NCBI RefSeq assembly: GCF_038404985.1
Contig: NZ_JBBKBA010000004.1
Coordinates: 1-64,000, forward strand
Reading direction: 5' to 3'
Length of the DNA: 64,000 nucleotides
Origin: Ferrovibrio sp. MS7
GTDB taxonomy: Bacteria; Pseudomonadota; Alphaproteobacteria; Ferrovibrionales; Ferrovibrionaceae
In this document: positions 54,253-63,461 of the stretch, piece by piece
Numbering within the stretch: position 1 is the first letter of the stretch
Layout of the letters: every line of letters starts with the position of its first letter
Made by a program: the position numbers and the translations under genes
The notes under the pieces: generated by a model
Database searches by the model: none
What the model saw: only the letters and a program-made list of their open reading frames with translations
Told to the model about the DNA's origin: nothing

Positions 54253-55425
54253 ATGTCCAGCGTTCTGAAGCCGCTTGCCGGCCCCCTGCCCTCGCGGCGC
54301 GGCGCCATCGATCCATTCTTCGTCATGGAAGTGATGAAGGCCGCCGCCGCGCGCGAAGCCGCCGGCGGCGATGTGATTCACATGGAAGTGGGCCAGCCTT
54401 CCACGCCAGCGCCGCGCGCCGCAATTGAAGCGGCGACGAAAGCCGCGCAGACCAACCCGCTGGGCTACACGCTGGCACTCGGCGTTCCCGAACTGCGCGA
54501 GGCGATCTCCGGCCATTACCGCCAGTATTATGGCCTCGACGTGCCGGCCGAGCGCATCGTCGTCACTACCGGTTCATCCGCCGGCTTCCAGCTTGCCTTC
54601 CTCGCCGCCTTCGATGCCGGCGACGAAGTGGCGCTCGGCGAACCGGCCTATCCGGCCTACCGCAACATCCTCAAGGCGGTCGATCTGGTGCCGCAGATGA
54701 TCGTGACGGAAGCCGAAACCCGCTTCCAGCCGACGCCGGAAACCATCCAGGCGGCGGCGCCCAACGCCAAGGGCGTGCTGGTGGCGAGCCCGGCCAATCC
54801 GAGCGGCTGCATGCTCGACCATGCCTCGCTTGCCGCCCTGGTGCGCGATTGCGCCGCCAGGCAGCGCTGGCTGATCGTCGATGAAATCTATCACGGCATC
54901 ACCTATGGCGGCCGCGCGGAATCCGTGCTGGCACTCACCGACCAGGCCATCGTGATCAACAGCTTCTCGAAATACTTCTCGATGACCGGCTGGCGGCTCG
55001 GCTGGATGGTGCTGCCGCCGCAACTGATCCGCGCCGTGGAATGCCTGTCGCAGAATTTCTATATCTCCGCCCCGGGCATCAGCCAGGTCGCCGGCATCGC
55101 CGCGCTCTCGGCCTATGACGAGCTGGAGCAGAATGTGGCGCGCTACACTAGGAACCGCGAAATCCTGCTGAACGAATTGCCCAAGGCCGGCTTCGACAAG
55201 CTCGCGCCTGCCGATGGCGCCTTCTACATCTACGCCGACATTTCGCGCTTCACCAACGATGCGCAGGATTTCTGCACCCGCCTGCTGCTGGATACCGGCA
55301 TTGCCGCCACGCCCGGTTTCGACTTCGATCGTGGCCGTGGGCATTACTTCATGCGTTTCTCGTTTGCCGGCGCCACCGACCGCATGATCGAGGCGGCAAA
55401 GCGGCTGCACGCCTGGAAGAAGTAA
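54253..55425 (+). CDS. Aspartate-aminotransferase-family PLP enzyme
   Basis: 390 residues, class I/II aminotransferase. PLP lysine in SFSKYFSMTGWRLGW, with ASPANPSGCM and VDEIYHGITYGG before it; the phosphate-binding TGSSAGF lies near residue 104. Substrate is not evident; the family covers aspartate, alanine and tyrosine transamination. GGAG precedes the ATG. It starts 14 bases after the GGT-like gene, so they may be one operon. Confidence 0.9.
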   Translation: MSSVLKPLAGPLPSRRGAIDPFFVMEVMKAAAAREAAGGDVIHMEVGQPSTPAPRAAIEAATKAAQTNPLGYTLALGVPELREAISGHYRQYYGLDVPAERIVVTTGSSAGFQLAFLAAFDAGDEVALGEPAYPAYRNILKAVDLVPQMIVTEAETRFQPTPETIQAAAPNAKGVLVASPANPSGCMLDHASLAALVRDCAARQRWLIVDEIYHGITYGGRAESVLALTDQAIVINSFSKYFSMTGWRLGWMVLPPQLIRAVECLSQNFYISAPGISQVAGIAALSAYDELEQNVARYTRNREILLNELPKAGFDKLAPADGAFYIYADISRFTNDAQDFCTRLLLDTGIAATPGFDFDRGRGHYFMRFSFAGATDRMIEAAKRLHAWKK

Positions 55426-55444
55426 AAAAACCTCCCCCCTGTCG

Positions 55445-55516
55445 TCATGCCCGGGCTTGACCCGGGCATCCCATTTCATATGCCAAAGATGCGCGGATCA
55501 AGTCCGCGCATGACGA
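55445..55516. repeat. REP-like intergenic hairpin repeat, copy B
   Basis: TGCCCGGG CTTGA CCCGGGCA and ATGCGCGGA TCAA GTCCGCGCAT form two hairpins, bounded by GTCGTCATG and its complement CATGACGAC. It shares TCATGCCCG and the ATCCCATTT core with copy A near 46981. It sits between convergent genes and could terminate both. Confidence 0.7.
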
Positions 55517-55536
55517 CATTAGTTTTGGTGCACTCT

Positions 55537-55929
55537 TTACTCCCGCGGCCCCGGCCATTCCGGGCGCGGCGCCGGGTCCTCCACGGTCATGTTGGCGCCT
55601 GCGGTGGCGCGTACCGGCACTTTGCTGTGGTCGAAATCATCCAGGCACTGGATGTTGACGCCGTAATGATCCGGCGCGGCGCGCTTGCGGTGGAAGGTAT
55701 AGATGCCGCAACGCGAGCAGAAGTAATGCTTGGCCCGGCGCGTGTTCCATTGATACAGCGTCAGCGCCTCTTCCCCCGCCGTGATGGTCAAGGCGCTTTC
55801 ATGCACCTTGGTCATCAGCGCATTCTTTTTGACGCAAAGCGAGCAGTCGCAGGTGGTCAGCTCGGTGATTTCCGCGTCGATGCGGAAGGTCACGGTGCCG
55901 CAATGGCAGGAACCGCGATAGCTGCCCAA
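55537..55929 (-). CDS. GFA-family (glutathione-dependent formaldehyde-activating) protein
   Basis: 130 residues. Zn-binding motifs: GSCHCGTVTF, TTCDCSLCVKKN and YFCSRCGIYTFH. The family includes S-hydroxymethylglutathione synthase, but most members have unknown roles. A TTG start at 55929 with AAGGA in the der 3' end was chosen; it is five bases downstream of der, so likely co-transcribed with the yfgM-bamB-der operon. Confidence 0.85.
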   Translation of the reverse strand: MGSYRGSCHCGTVTFRIDAEITELTTCDCSLCVKKNALMTKVHESALTITAGEEALTLYQWNTRRAKHYFCSRCGIYTFHRKRAAPDHYGVNIQCLDDFDHSKVPVRATAGANMTVEDPAPRPEWPGPRE

Positions 55930-55933
55930 GGCC

Positions 55934-57334
55934 CTAGTCCTTCTTGGTGTCGAAAGGATTCTTGCTCTTGCGCAGGATGACGCGGATCGGGATGCCAGCG
56001 AGATCGAAGGCATCGCGGTAACCGTTGATCAGGTAACGCTGGTAAGTCTCGGGGATGGTTTCGGCGCGGCCGGCGAACAGCGACAGCGTCGGCGGCCGGG
56101 TCTTCACCTGGGTGCCGTAGCGGATGCGCACGCTCCGGCCATTAGCCAGCGGCGGTGCGTTCTTGGACAGCATGTGTTCGAGCCAGCGATTGAAAGCCGC
56201 CGTGCCGATGCGGGTGTTCCAGCGCTCATACTGCTTCATCACCGCCGGCAGCAGGCGGTCGAGATGGCGGCCGGTGAGCGCCGAGAGCGTTACCACCGGG
56301 ATGCCGCGCGCCTGCGGCAGCGAGGTCTGCAGCCGGTCCTCGATCTCGCGCAAAGCCTTGGCGCGGTCTTCCACCAGATCCCACTTGTTCACGGCGATGA
56401 CCAGGGCGCGGCCCTCGCTCAGCACATGGTCGGCAATGGTCAGGTCCTGGCGGTCAAAACCAAGATGGCCGTCCAGCATCAACACCACCACCTGGGCCAT
56501 GCGGATGGAATAGAGCGAGTCGGCGACGGAAAGCTTTTCCAGCTTTTCCTCCACCCGCGCCTTGCGCCGCATGCCGGCGGTATCCACCAGGCGGATGCGG
56601 CGGCCCTGGTATTCCCAGGCAATAGTAATGCTGTCGCGTGTCAGGCCCGGCTCCGGGCCCGTCAGCATGCGGTCGGTGCCCAGCAGCGCATTGATCAGGG
56701 TCGACTTGCCGGCATTGGGCCGACCAACCACGGCGAGCTGGATCGGGCGCGTCGGGTCGTCCGGCGTCTCGACATCCACATCGACATCGACCGGCAGCAA
56801 TTCACCATCATCGGGCACGGCTTCGATATCCGCCGCCGGGATGGCGATATGCGGCGCGAGGGCATCGAACAGTTCCGACAGGCCCTCACCATGTTCAGCG
56901 GAGAAAGGCAGCGGCTCGCCCAACCCCAGGCCATGCGCCTCGGCCAGACCCGACACGCCGCCACGCCCTTCGCACTTATTGGCCAGCAGCACCACCGGCT
57001 TGCGCTGGCGCCGCAGCCACTTGGCGAAATGGGAGTCGAGCGGCGTCACGCCGGCGCGGGCATCCACCACGAACAGCACCACGTCGGATTCGGCCACGGC
57101 CTGCTCGGTCTGGCGCCGCATGCGGCCGGCCATGGTTTCGTCTTCCGCATCCTCGAGGCCGGCGGTGTCGATGATGGTGAATTCGAGATCGCCCAGCCGG
57201 CCCTGGCCTTCGCGGCGGTCACGCGTCACGCCCGGCGTATCATCGACCAGCGCCAGGCGCTTGCCGATCAGCCGGTTGAACAGCGTCGACTTGCCGACAT
57301 TGGGCCGGCCGACGATGGCGACTTTGCGCTGCAT
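55934..57334 (-). CDS. der: Ribosome-associated GTPase Der (EngA)
   Basis: 466 residues with tandem GTPase domains: GRPNVGKST near residue 10 and GRPNAGKST near residue 207, each with DTAG and NKxD-type motifs (NKCEG, NKWDL). The C-terminal KH-like domain ends with IRVILRKSKNPFDTKKD. It acts in 50S subunit maturation. Gene order yfgM, bamB, der is the same as in E. coli. Confidence 0.96.
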   Translation of the reverse strand: MQRKVAIVGRPNVGKSTLFNRLIGKRLALVDDTPGVTRDRREGQGRLGDLEFTIIDTAGLEDAEDETMAGRMRRQTEQAVAESDVVLFVVDARAGVTPLDSHFAKWLRRQRKPVVLLANKCEGRGGVSGLAEAHGLGLGEPLPFSAEHGEGLSELFDALAPHIAIPAADIEAVPDDGELLPVDVDVDVETPDDPTRPIQLAVVGRPNAGKSTLINALLGTDRMLTGPEPGLTRDSITIAWEYQGRRIRLVDTAGMRRKARVEEKLEKLSVADSLYSIRMAQVVVLMLDGHLGFDRQDLTIADHVLSEGRALVIAVNKWDLVEDRAKALREIEDRLQTSLPQARGIPVVTLSALTGRHLDRLLPAVMKQYERWNTRIGTAAFNRWLEHMLSKNAPPLANGRSVRIRYGTQVKTRPPTLSLFAGRAETIPETYQRYLINGYRDAFDLAGIPIRVILRKSKNPFDTKKD

Positions 57335-57341
57335 TGGAATC

Positions 57342-58688
57342 CTAACGATAGGCTGACAGGCGGGCATTTTCGGTCAGGATATAGACCGTCTGCCCTGCCA
57401 CGACCGGCGACACCGCCGCCGGGCCGGAAAGTTTGATTGCGCCAACCAGATCGCCGGTATAGGGCGAGATCGCATAGGCGCGCTCATCACTGGAGGCGAC
57501 GATCAGGCGGTCGCCGGCCAATACCGGACCATACCAGTTGATCACGCCCTTGCGTATCGGCGCCGTTGGATCCTTGTAGCGCTGCAACTGGCGAATCCAT
57601 TTCACCTTGCCGTCGCGCCGGCTGAGACAGAGGATTTCTGCATCCACCGTCACCAGGAAAATGAACTCACCGGCGACCCAGGGGGTCTGCACGCTGCCAA
57701 CCGCCCGTTCCCAGACGCGCTCGCCGGTGCGGATATCAATCGCGACGAAGCGGCCCGACTGGCTGACGGCATAGACGCGGCCACGGTCGATCACCGGCAG
57801 CGCGTTGATGTCGTTCAAGGCACCGATGGCGCTGACGCGGCCGGCGGTGCGCACCAACTGCTCCGACCAGCCGACAGTGCCGGTCTCGGCACGCAGGGAC
57901 ACCACTTCACCGGACGAGAATGGCGCCACCACGGTGCTGCCCTCGGCTGCCGGCGCGGCAGCACCAAGCAGACCAGCGGCTTCAACGATGCCGGAATAAG
58001 TCCAGAGCTGGCGACCGGTTTCGGCTTCGAGCGCGAAAAGCTGGTTATCCTGGGTAATGAGATAGACGCGGCCGCCCTCGGTGGCCGGCGCACCGCGCAC
58101 CGGCAGCTTCAAAGCGACATGCCAATAGAGCAGGCCGGTATTGGGCTGCAAAGCCACCACGTCGCCGTAGGCAGTGGCAACGAACAGCTTGCCTTCGGCA
58201 TAGGCCATGCCGCCGCCAAGCGCGCCTTCCGTCTCGCCCTTCGGTGTCAGGTCGACCCGCCACAGCCGGCGGCCGGTATTGGCATCGAAAGCGGTGATCT
58301 TGGAAGCAGCATCCTTGGTGAAGATGCGGCCATCGGCCACCACCGGCTGGCCGAGAATCTTGGTCTCGTCGTCCCCCGCCGTGCCGATATCGGCACTCCA
58401 GATTTCGCGCAGCGTGTCACCGAGCGCCAGATGCTGCATGGCATGACTGGGATAGCCGCCCGGCTGCGGCCAATCGGCATTGGCCCAGGGCTTGGGCAGC
58501 TGCACCGGCGTCTGTGCCAGTTGCGGATCGGGATCAAGTTGGGAGTCGAAAGCCAGCACCGAGATACGCTCGCCCGGCACTTTCGGCTTGTCCTTGACCG
58601 TGAAGAAATCGCCCACGGTATCGCACCCGGCCAGTGCCAGCGGCAGCAGGAGCAACAGGGCGAAGCGGCTAAGGCGGGTCGGCGTCAT
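57342..58688 (-). CDS. bamB: Outer membrane assembly lipoprotein BamB
   Basis: 448 residues. Lipobox ALAGC with Cys22 when started at 58688 (MTPTRLSRFALLLLLP); other Met codons lie at 58700 and 58703. The body is an eight-bladed propeller of PQQ-like repeats, for example DANTGRRLWRVDL, EAETGRQLWTYSG and DIRTGERVWERAV. It assists BamA in folding outer membrane proteins. Located between the YfgM-like gene and der. Confidence 0.93.
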   Translation of the reverse strand: MTPTRLSRFALLLLLPLALAGCDTVGDFFTVKDKPKVPGERISVLAFDSQLDPDPQLAQTPVQLPKPWANADWPQPGGYPSHAMQHLALGDTLREIWSADIGTAGDDETKILGQPVVADGRIFTKDAASKITAFDANTGRRLWRVDLTPKGETEGALGGGMAYAEGKLFVATAYGDVVALQPNTGLLYWHVALKLPVRGAPATEGGRVYLITQDNQLFALEAETGRQLWTYSGIVEAAGLLGAAAPAAEGSTVVAPFSSGEVVSLRAETGTVGWSEQLVRTAGRVSAIGALNDINALPVIDRGRVYAVSQSGRFVAIDIRTGERVWERAVGSVQTPWVAGEFIFLVTVDAEILCLSRRDGKVKWIRQLQRYKDPTAPIRKGVINWYGPVLAGDRLIVASSDERAYAISPYTGDLVGAIKLSGPAAVSPVVAGQTVYILTENARLSAYR

Positions 58689-58716
58689 CACGGTGGGCAT
58701 CATCCAGTATGCATCA

Positions 58717-59379
58717 TCACGGATTGAGCGGACCGCCCAGGGCGGCGAGCAATTCGCTGGCGCGGCCACGTGCACCCGGCGAAGCGTTCGGGTCGTCGGC
58801 GAGTTCGGTGAGCAGCTTGCGCGCCTGATTGCGGTCGCCGGCCTTGAGTTCGGTCAGCGCCAGCAATTCACGCACATTCGAGGCCCAGGGGCTGGTGGCG
58901 GGAATGCTGCCGAGGCGGCGGCGCAGTTCCTCCACGCTCAAGGCATCGAAGCCGTTCAGCGCCGCGTAATAGCGCGCCAGATCACGGAAATCGTTGGCAT
59001 GGGCCGAATTGCCGGCGATGGCATCATAGGCGGCAATGGCGCCAGTGATATCCTTGGCACGGACCAACTGGCCGGCCTGCTGGAAGGCGGCAAGCAGGGC
59101 ATAGCCATCAGCGCCCGAGGCGGCAATGCCGGCGAAGGCCTGGGCGGCCTCGACATGCTTGCCTTCCTGGCCGAGCGACTGGGCGGTGACAAAGGCGCGG
59201 GCGGCGGCCTCGGCCTTCTCGGACCGGTAATGCTGCCAGACCTGGTAGCCGGCGACGCTGGCCAGCAGGATGACCACGGCGGCGATCATCGGCACCCGAT
59301 ACCGCTGCCAGGCCTGCATCATCCGGTCGCGGCGGTATTCCTCGTCCACTTCCTGGATAAAGGTGTCTTTCTCGGCCAA
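58717..59379 (-). CDS. yfgM: YfgM-like TPR protein, Sec translocon ancillary subunit
   Basis: 220 residues. A cytoplasmic N-terminus (IQEVDEEYRRDRMMQAW), one membrane segment (VPMIAAVVILLASVAGYQVW, about 30-49) and a TPR-like periplasmic domain. YfgM works with SecYEG and periplasmic chaperones. The TTG start at 59379 follows GAGGAG. First gene of the yfgM-bamB-der operon. Confidence 0.88.
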   Translation of the reverse strand: MAEKDTFIQEVDEEYRRDRMMQAWQRYRVPMIAAVVILLASVAGYQVWQHYRSEKAEAAARAFVTAQSLGQEGKHVEAAQAFAGIAASGADGYALLAAFQQAGQLVRAKDITGAIAAYDAIAGNSAHANDFRDLARYYAALNGFDALSVEELRRRLGSIPATSPWASNVRELLALTELKAGDRNQARKLLTELADDPNASPGARGRASELLAALGGPLNP

Positions 59380-59544
59380 CGCCCAAGCTCCTCAAAACCA
59401 AAACCCGCGGCGCAAATCGCCGTTTTCAGCGGTTGCCACGCGCAGCGCGGGCAAGCGGCGCGTACCATAGCCGCAACGCGGTCCCTTGGCAAAGCCCGGC
59501 GGGGAACCGGATTCCTTGGTAACGCTTTGATAATACATGGACTC

Positions 59545-59573
59545 TTGGCAAAGAAAAAAAACCTGTCTATGCT
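59545..59573 (+). promoter_or_regulatory. Candidate sigma-70-type promoter
   Basis: TTGGCA (59545-59550), a 17-base spacer rich in A, and TATGCT (59568-59573) lie about 70 bases upstream of the secreted-protein gene. Near-consensus by eye. Confidence 0.5.
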
Positions 59574-59644
59574 CGCGTCGGTTTTGGCGCCATCACCACG
59601 GTAGACCAGGACTTTGCATTTGTCCTTTCGGGGGAGCAGACGGC

Positions 59645-60331
59645 ATGCGGGCAGTGATCGCCAAGACGCTTCAGAGCGCCTTCCTGGCTGGTGCCGTTTT
59701 CACCCTATCCGGCGTAATCCTGACCGCCGCACCAGCCCTGGCGCAGAAGGGCCCCCGGCACCCCACCGCCCCGATTCCCTTCGAGCAGGAACGCGCCCGC
59801 GAACGCGGCGACCGCGCCATGCTGCTGCTGAACGAAGATGCTTCGCGCATTCCGGGCCACCGCATCGTGGAACTGCCAATCATCAATGGCAAGATGGGCG
59901 AGCATGCCAAGCTGGACGACAACGTGGAGATCTTCTTCCCGTTCGGCCGCATCCTCACCGCCACCACCGAAATCCACAAATACCGCCCGACAGGTGTGAA
60001 GACTGAGGGCATGGGGCCGGAATTCCTGCCCGACCCGCGCTATAACCGCGTGAAGAATTTCGACCGCGCACTGGGCGTTGTCTGCGCCAGCGAGCGCGTT
60101 GACGGTGGCCCGTACAAGGTGGAATTGCGCCGCGGCAGCGACCAGAGCCTGTCGCTGGTGCGCAGCATTCCGGCCGAGAACAAGCCGGCAAATGACGAGG
60201 ATGCCGTGTCCTATCGCGTCGTCAGCTCGATGGACATCCGCCACCTGAGCCGCCAGGAACCCGAGGCCGACCGCCTCTACCGCCGTTGCCTGCAGGGCAA
60301 CGACGCCCAGCGTATCAGCCAGAAAGACTAA
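59645..60331 (+). CDS. Secreted protein of unknown function
   Basis: 228 residues. Signal peptide ends near APALAQKG. The mature protein is charged (EQERARERGDRAMLLL) with a conserved-looking core HRIVELPIINGKMGEHAKL and two Cys (VVCASE, YRRCLQG). No family recognised. It probably shares its promoter with the 55-residue membrane protein 30 bases downstream. Confidence 0.7.
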   Translation: MRAVIAKTLQSAFLAGAVFTLSGVILTAAPALAQKGPRHPTAPIPFEQERARERGDRAMLLLNEDASRIPGHRIVELPIINGKMGEHAKLDDNVEIFFPFGRILTATTEIHKYRPTGVKTEGMGPEFLPDPRYNRVKNFDRALGVVCASERVDGGPYKVELRRGSDQSLSLVRSIPAENKPANDEDAVSYRVVSSMDIRHLSRQEPEADRLYRRCLQGNDAQRISQKD

Positions 60332-60361
60332 GCCCCTCGCTTCCGGGGCGGAGACCAGCGT

Positions 60362-60529
60362 ATGTCCTGGCAATCCTGGGCCCAGTTGCTGGGCCTACTG
60401 ATGGCTGCCCTGCTGATCCTGCCCGCCGCCCTGCGGCTGCCATGGAAAAGCCGCCGCATCCTGGTCTATATCGCCGGCTGGCTGGCCATATTCGCCATCG
60501 TCGGGCTGATCATCCAATTGCTTCAATAA
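60362..60529 (+). CDS. Small two-segment membrane protein
   Basis: 55 residues, MSWQSWAQLLGLLMAALL at the start. Two hydrophobic segments (LLGLLMAALLILPAAL and ILVYIAGWLAIFAIVGLII) flank a basic loop PWKSRR, as in a helical hairpin. A GGGGCGGAGA stretch lies upstream. It follows the secreted-protein gene in the same direction. No family recognised; coding character is good. Confidence 0.7.
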   Translation: MSWQSWAQLLGLLMAALLILPAALRLPWKSRRILVYIAGWLAIFAIVGLIIQLLQ

Positions 60530-60670
60530 CCGTCTCCAGTAACGTTCTGGGGAGCAATCCATCGCGCGATTGACGCTCGGGTGGGCGCTGGAGCTAAATA
60601 CCGCCCGGCGCGCAGGCGGACAGAGAATCCACACAACGCCGCGCAAGCCCACACAGAGAGGAACACATCC

Positions 60671-61528
60671 ATGAATGAAATGCTGAGCCTGGCGCCAAAG
60701 GTGGACTTCTCCCGGCGCGGCTTTGTCGCCACCGGCCTGATTTCCGGCTTCTCGCTTGCCGCCGCACCGGTGGTGGCGCAGAGCATCATCACCACCGACA
60801 CCAACGGCCTCACCGCCGGCGAAGTGAAGGTGCCGGTACCGGGCGGCCAGATGGCGGCCTACCGCGCCATGCCGGCCAAGGACGGCCCCTTCCCCACCGT
60901 GCTGGTGATCCAGGAAATCTTCGGCGTGCATGAGCATATCAAGGATGTGTGCCGTCGCCTCGCCAAACTCGGCTATCTCGCCATCGCGCCGGACCTCTAT
61001 GCCCGCCAGGCCGATATGAGCAAGGTGACCGAGATGCAGGCCGCCGTTGCCGTGGCCGGCCAGGTGCCGGATGCGCAGGTGATGGCCGATCTCGACGCCA
61101 TGGCTGCCTGGGCCAAGAAGAATGGCGGCGACCAGGCCAAGCTCGGCATCACCGGCTTCTGCTGGGGCGGTCGTATCACCTGGCTCTATGCCGCGCATAA
61201 CCCGAACCTCACCGTTGGCGTCGCCTGGTATGGCCGCGTCGTCGGCCAGCCGAACGAGCGCCAGCCGCGCAATCCGGTGGACCTCGCCGCCGCGATCAAG
61301 GCGCCGGTGCTGGGCCTCTATGGCGGCGCCGACCAGGGTATCCCGAACGACACGGTCGAGCAGATGCGCGCCGCGTTGCGCACCGCCGGCAAGACCTTCG
61401 ACTTCATGATCTATCCGGACACGCCGCATGCCTTCCATGCCGATTACCGCGCCACCTACCGGAAGGCGCAGGCGGAAGATGGATGGGCCAAGATGCATGC
61501 ATGGTTCGTGCGCCACGGCCTTGGCTGA
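60671..61528 (+). CDS. Secreted dienelactone-hydrolase-family protein
   Basis: 285 residues with a twin-arginine signal ([15 protein letters not shown], cleavage near VVAQS). The dienelactone hydrolase triad is Cys in GFCWGG, Asp in YGGADQGIP and His in [12 protein letters not shown] export implies a folded periplasmic enzyme, perhaps on lactones or esters. A terminator follows the gene. Confidence 0.9.
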   Translation: MNEMLSLAPKVDFSRRGFVATGLISGFSLAAAPVVAQSIITTDTNGLTAGEVKVPVPGGQMAAYRAMPAKDGPFPTVLVIQEIFGVHEHIKDVCRRLAKLGYLAIAPDLYARQADMSKVTEMQAAVAVAGQVPDAQVMADLDAMAAWAKKNGGDQAKLGITGFCWGGRITWLYAAHNPNLTVGVAWYGRVVGQPNERQPRNPVDLAAAIKAPVLGLYGGADQGIPNDTVEQMRAALRTAGKTFDFMIYPDTPHAFHADYRATYRKAQAEDGWAKMHAWFVRHGLG

Positions 61529-61551
61529 GTTGCAGCGATAAAGCATGAGCG

Positions 61552-61588
61552 AACGGCGGTCCGGGCAATCCGGGCCGCCGTTTTCTTT
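61552..61588 (+). terminator. Rho-independent terminator
   Basis: AACGGCGGTCCGG (61552-61564) pairs with CCGGGCCGCCGTT (61570-61582) with one mismatch and is followed by TTCTTTT. It ends the dienelactone hydrolase transcript. Confidence 0.85.
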
Positions 61589-61634
61589 TGCCCTCATGCT
61601 AAGCTTGAACCTCATTAGCACCGGGGCCGATTCC

Positions 61635-62000
61635 ATGCTGCTTGTTGCCACCTACACTGCCGCCAGCCCGATCGAAGGCGTCGGCCTGTTCGCCGCCGAG
61701 GCGATTCCAGCCGGTACGCTGATCTGGCGTTTCGAGCCGGCTTTCGACCGCGTCATAGCGGAAGACGTGGTCGCGCAATTGCCGCCACCGGCGCGCGCTT
61801 TCGTTGAACGCTATGGCTACATCACGCCGCAGATTCCAGGCGGCTGGGTGGTCAGCCTGGATAACACGCGCTTCATCAATCACGCCGCCGATCCCAACAC
61901 CGACAACACCACGCCACAGACTTTTGCCCGCCGCGCCATTGCCAAGGGCGAGGAGATCACCTGCGACTACGGTGAATTCTGCGAATACACGCTCGATTGA
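61635..62000 (+). CDS. SET-domain protein
   Basis: 121 residues. The SET-type core is seen in GVGLFAAEAIPAGTLIW, FINHAADPNT and GEEITCDYGEF, which bind S-adenosylmethionine and lysine in the eukaryotic family. It is compact and lacks the post-SET cysteines except one near the end. Bacterial SET proteins methylate lysine in some species. ATG at 61635 chosen; a longer frame would run through a terminator. Confidence 0.85.
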   Translation: MLLVATYTAASPIEGVGLFAAEAIPAGTLIWRFEPAFDRVIAEDVVAQLPPPARAFVERYGYITPQIPGGWVVSLDNTRFINHAADPNTDNTTPQTFARRAIAKGEEITCDYGEFCEYTLD

Positions 62001-62114
62001 GTGCTGCCCCGCCACGCGGCACGAAGATGGCCGCGTCTTGATCTGAGTCAATGCCGCCGGATCTGCAGCGGCCTAACCTGCATCCATCAACAGTCAGTAC
62101 CCAGGATGCAGATC

Positions 62115-62219
62115 ATGACCACGTTCGAGACATTTTATCTTTGTGGTGTTGTTGCGGCTTTCACGCTGTTCGCAGCTACCCTGGCTTTCGCCAGCATCAC
62201 TTCCGGCTCTCGCCACTGA
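62115..62219 (+). CDS. Small single-pass membrane peptide
   Basis: 34 residues, MTTFETFYLCGVVAAFTLFA at the start, one hydrophobic helix and a short polar tail ending SGSRH. AGGA eight bases before the ATG supports translation. The opening resembles small proteins I have seen in other alphaproteobacteria, but the family is not certain. Confidence 0.5.
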   Translation: MTTFETFYLCGVVAAFTLFAATLAFASITSGSRH

Positions 62220-62456
62220 TCTGGTCCGATTGAATTTCAGACTACGATGGCTTGGCCTCCGCCATGCTGTCGAAGGCGAGCGGCGTCGGCAGTCTCACCC
62301 CCTGCCGCGCCGCGAGCGCTTTTTCCGCCGGGCATCGGCGGTGCCGCCCGAATGATCCTCACCCAGAGCGCATAATTCCTGGGCAGAGTGGCGCAGATTC
62401 CACCGCCGCCCCCGAGACTTAGGCCAAATTTCCCGGTTCAGCGCAGATCATAGCTT
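62220..62456. other. Noncoding stretch
   Basis: No gene or clear structure was seen between the small membrane peptide and the sigma-54 promoter candidate; short frames lack ribosome sites. Confidence 0.4.
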
Positions 62457-62472
62457 GGCACGCTTTGTGCTA
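62455..62472 (+). promoter_or_regulatory. Candidate sigma-54 promoter
   Basis: TTGGCACGCTTTGTGCTA has GG (62457-62458) and GC (62469-62470) ten bases apart, as required for sigma-54 -24/-12 promoters (TGGCAC-N5-TTGCW). One deviation: GTGC instead of TTGC. It lies about 64 bases before the PhyH gene. Confidence 0.6.
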
Positions 62473-62535
62473 CCCGCTATCCTACACATACCTGTATAGA
62501 CCAATTTTGATGGCTGGCAGATAGGTGGGGGACCG

Positions 62536-63396
62536 ATGAGTGGCGTGAGCGCATTGCCGACCAATGACAAAAGCCCCGGGGGTGAACAATCTCCTGTGAG
62601 CGAGCAGGATATCGCCAACTTCCAGAAGGATGGCGTCATCGTCGTACGCGGTGCCTTCCGTGACTGGATCGCGCCGCTGCAGGCCGGCACCGCCGCATTG
62701 ATGGCCAATCCGAGCCCGCTGGAGCGCACCGTGAAGCCGGAAGACGGTTCGGCGCCGTTCTTCCAGGATCTCTGCAACTGGCAGCGCATTCCGCAATTCC
62801 AGGATTTCGTGCTGCATTCCGGCGCCGCCAAGCTGGCCGCCGCTCTGATGCGTTCGAACACCGCGCGCTTCTTCCACGATCATGTGCTGGTGAAACAGCC
62901 GGGCGGCAGCACGGTGACGCCCTGGCACCAGGACCAGCCATATTACTGCGTCGAAGGCAAGCAGAGCGTCAGCTTCTGGATCCCGCTCGACCCGGTGCCG
63001 CGCGATGTGGTGATGGAATGCGTGCGCGGCTCGCATCTGTGGGGCAAGGATTTCCGCCCGATGCGCTTCAACGGCACGCGGCTCTATGAGAATGACAATT
63101 TCGAGGTAATGCCGGATATCGAGGCGATGCGCGGCGAACTCGACATCGCCGGCTGGGACATGCAGCCCGGCGATGCCATCGCTTTCAATTTCCGCACCGT
63201 GCATGGCGCACCGGCCAACAACTCGCCCCGCATGCGCCGCGTCTTCTCCGCCCGCTGGGTCGGCGACGATGCCGTCTATGCCGAGCGTGCCGGCAAGGGC
63301 TCGCCGCCCTTCACCGGCCTCACCATGGCCGATGGCGATGCCTTCGACGCACCGATCTTTCCGGTCGTCTACGACTCCACTGCTTCAGTACGTTAA
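62536..63396 (+). CDS. Phytanoyl-CoA dioxygenase (PhyH) family protein
   Basis: 286 residues, Fe(II)/2-oxoglutarate-dependent oxygenase. Metal ligands: His and Asp of WHQDQPYY near residue 135 and a second His in FRTVHGAPANN; 2-oxoglutarate Arg in SPRMRRVFSARW. Substrate unknown; bacterial members hydroxylate small molecules. A GGGGGACC ribosome site precedes ATG 62536. Follows a sigma-54 promoter candidate and precedes a NitT/TauT-type binding protein gene, so a nitrogen- or sulfur-source pathway is plausible. Confidence 0.87.
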   Translation: MSGVSALPTNDKSPGGEQSPVSEQDIANFQKDGVIVVRGAFRDWIAPLQAGTAALMANPSPLERTVKPEDGSAPFFQDLCNWQRIPQFQDFVLHSGAAKLAAALMRSNTARFFHDHVLVKQPGGSTVTPWHQDQPYYCVEGKQSVSFWIPLDPVPRDVVMECVRGSHLWGKDFRPMRFNGTRLYENDNFEVMPDIEAMRGELDIAGWDMQPGDAIAFNFRTVHGAPANNSPRMRRVFSARWVGDDAVYAERAGKGSPPFTGLTMADGDAFDAPIFPVVYDSTASVR

Positions 63397-63405
63397 GTCC
63401 GCCCT

Positions 63406-63435
63406 GCCCCGGTCAATCGACCGGGGCGTTTTTGT
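63406..63435 (+). terminator. Terminator/attenuator after PhyH
   Basis: GCCCCGGTC (63406-63414), loop AATC, GACCGGGGC (63419-63427), then GTTTTTG. Perfect nine-bp stem with T run. It lies between the PhyH and binding-protein genes. Confidence 0.85.
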
Positions 63436-63461
63436 TTCCACCTACCCACACGGAGACCTCG

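Noticed and set aside
61545-61634. Longer start for the SET-domain protein at 61545
   Set aside because: The extension would translate through the rho-independent terminator at 61552-61588 and is not SET-like.
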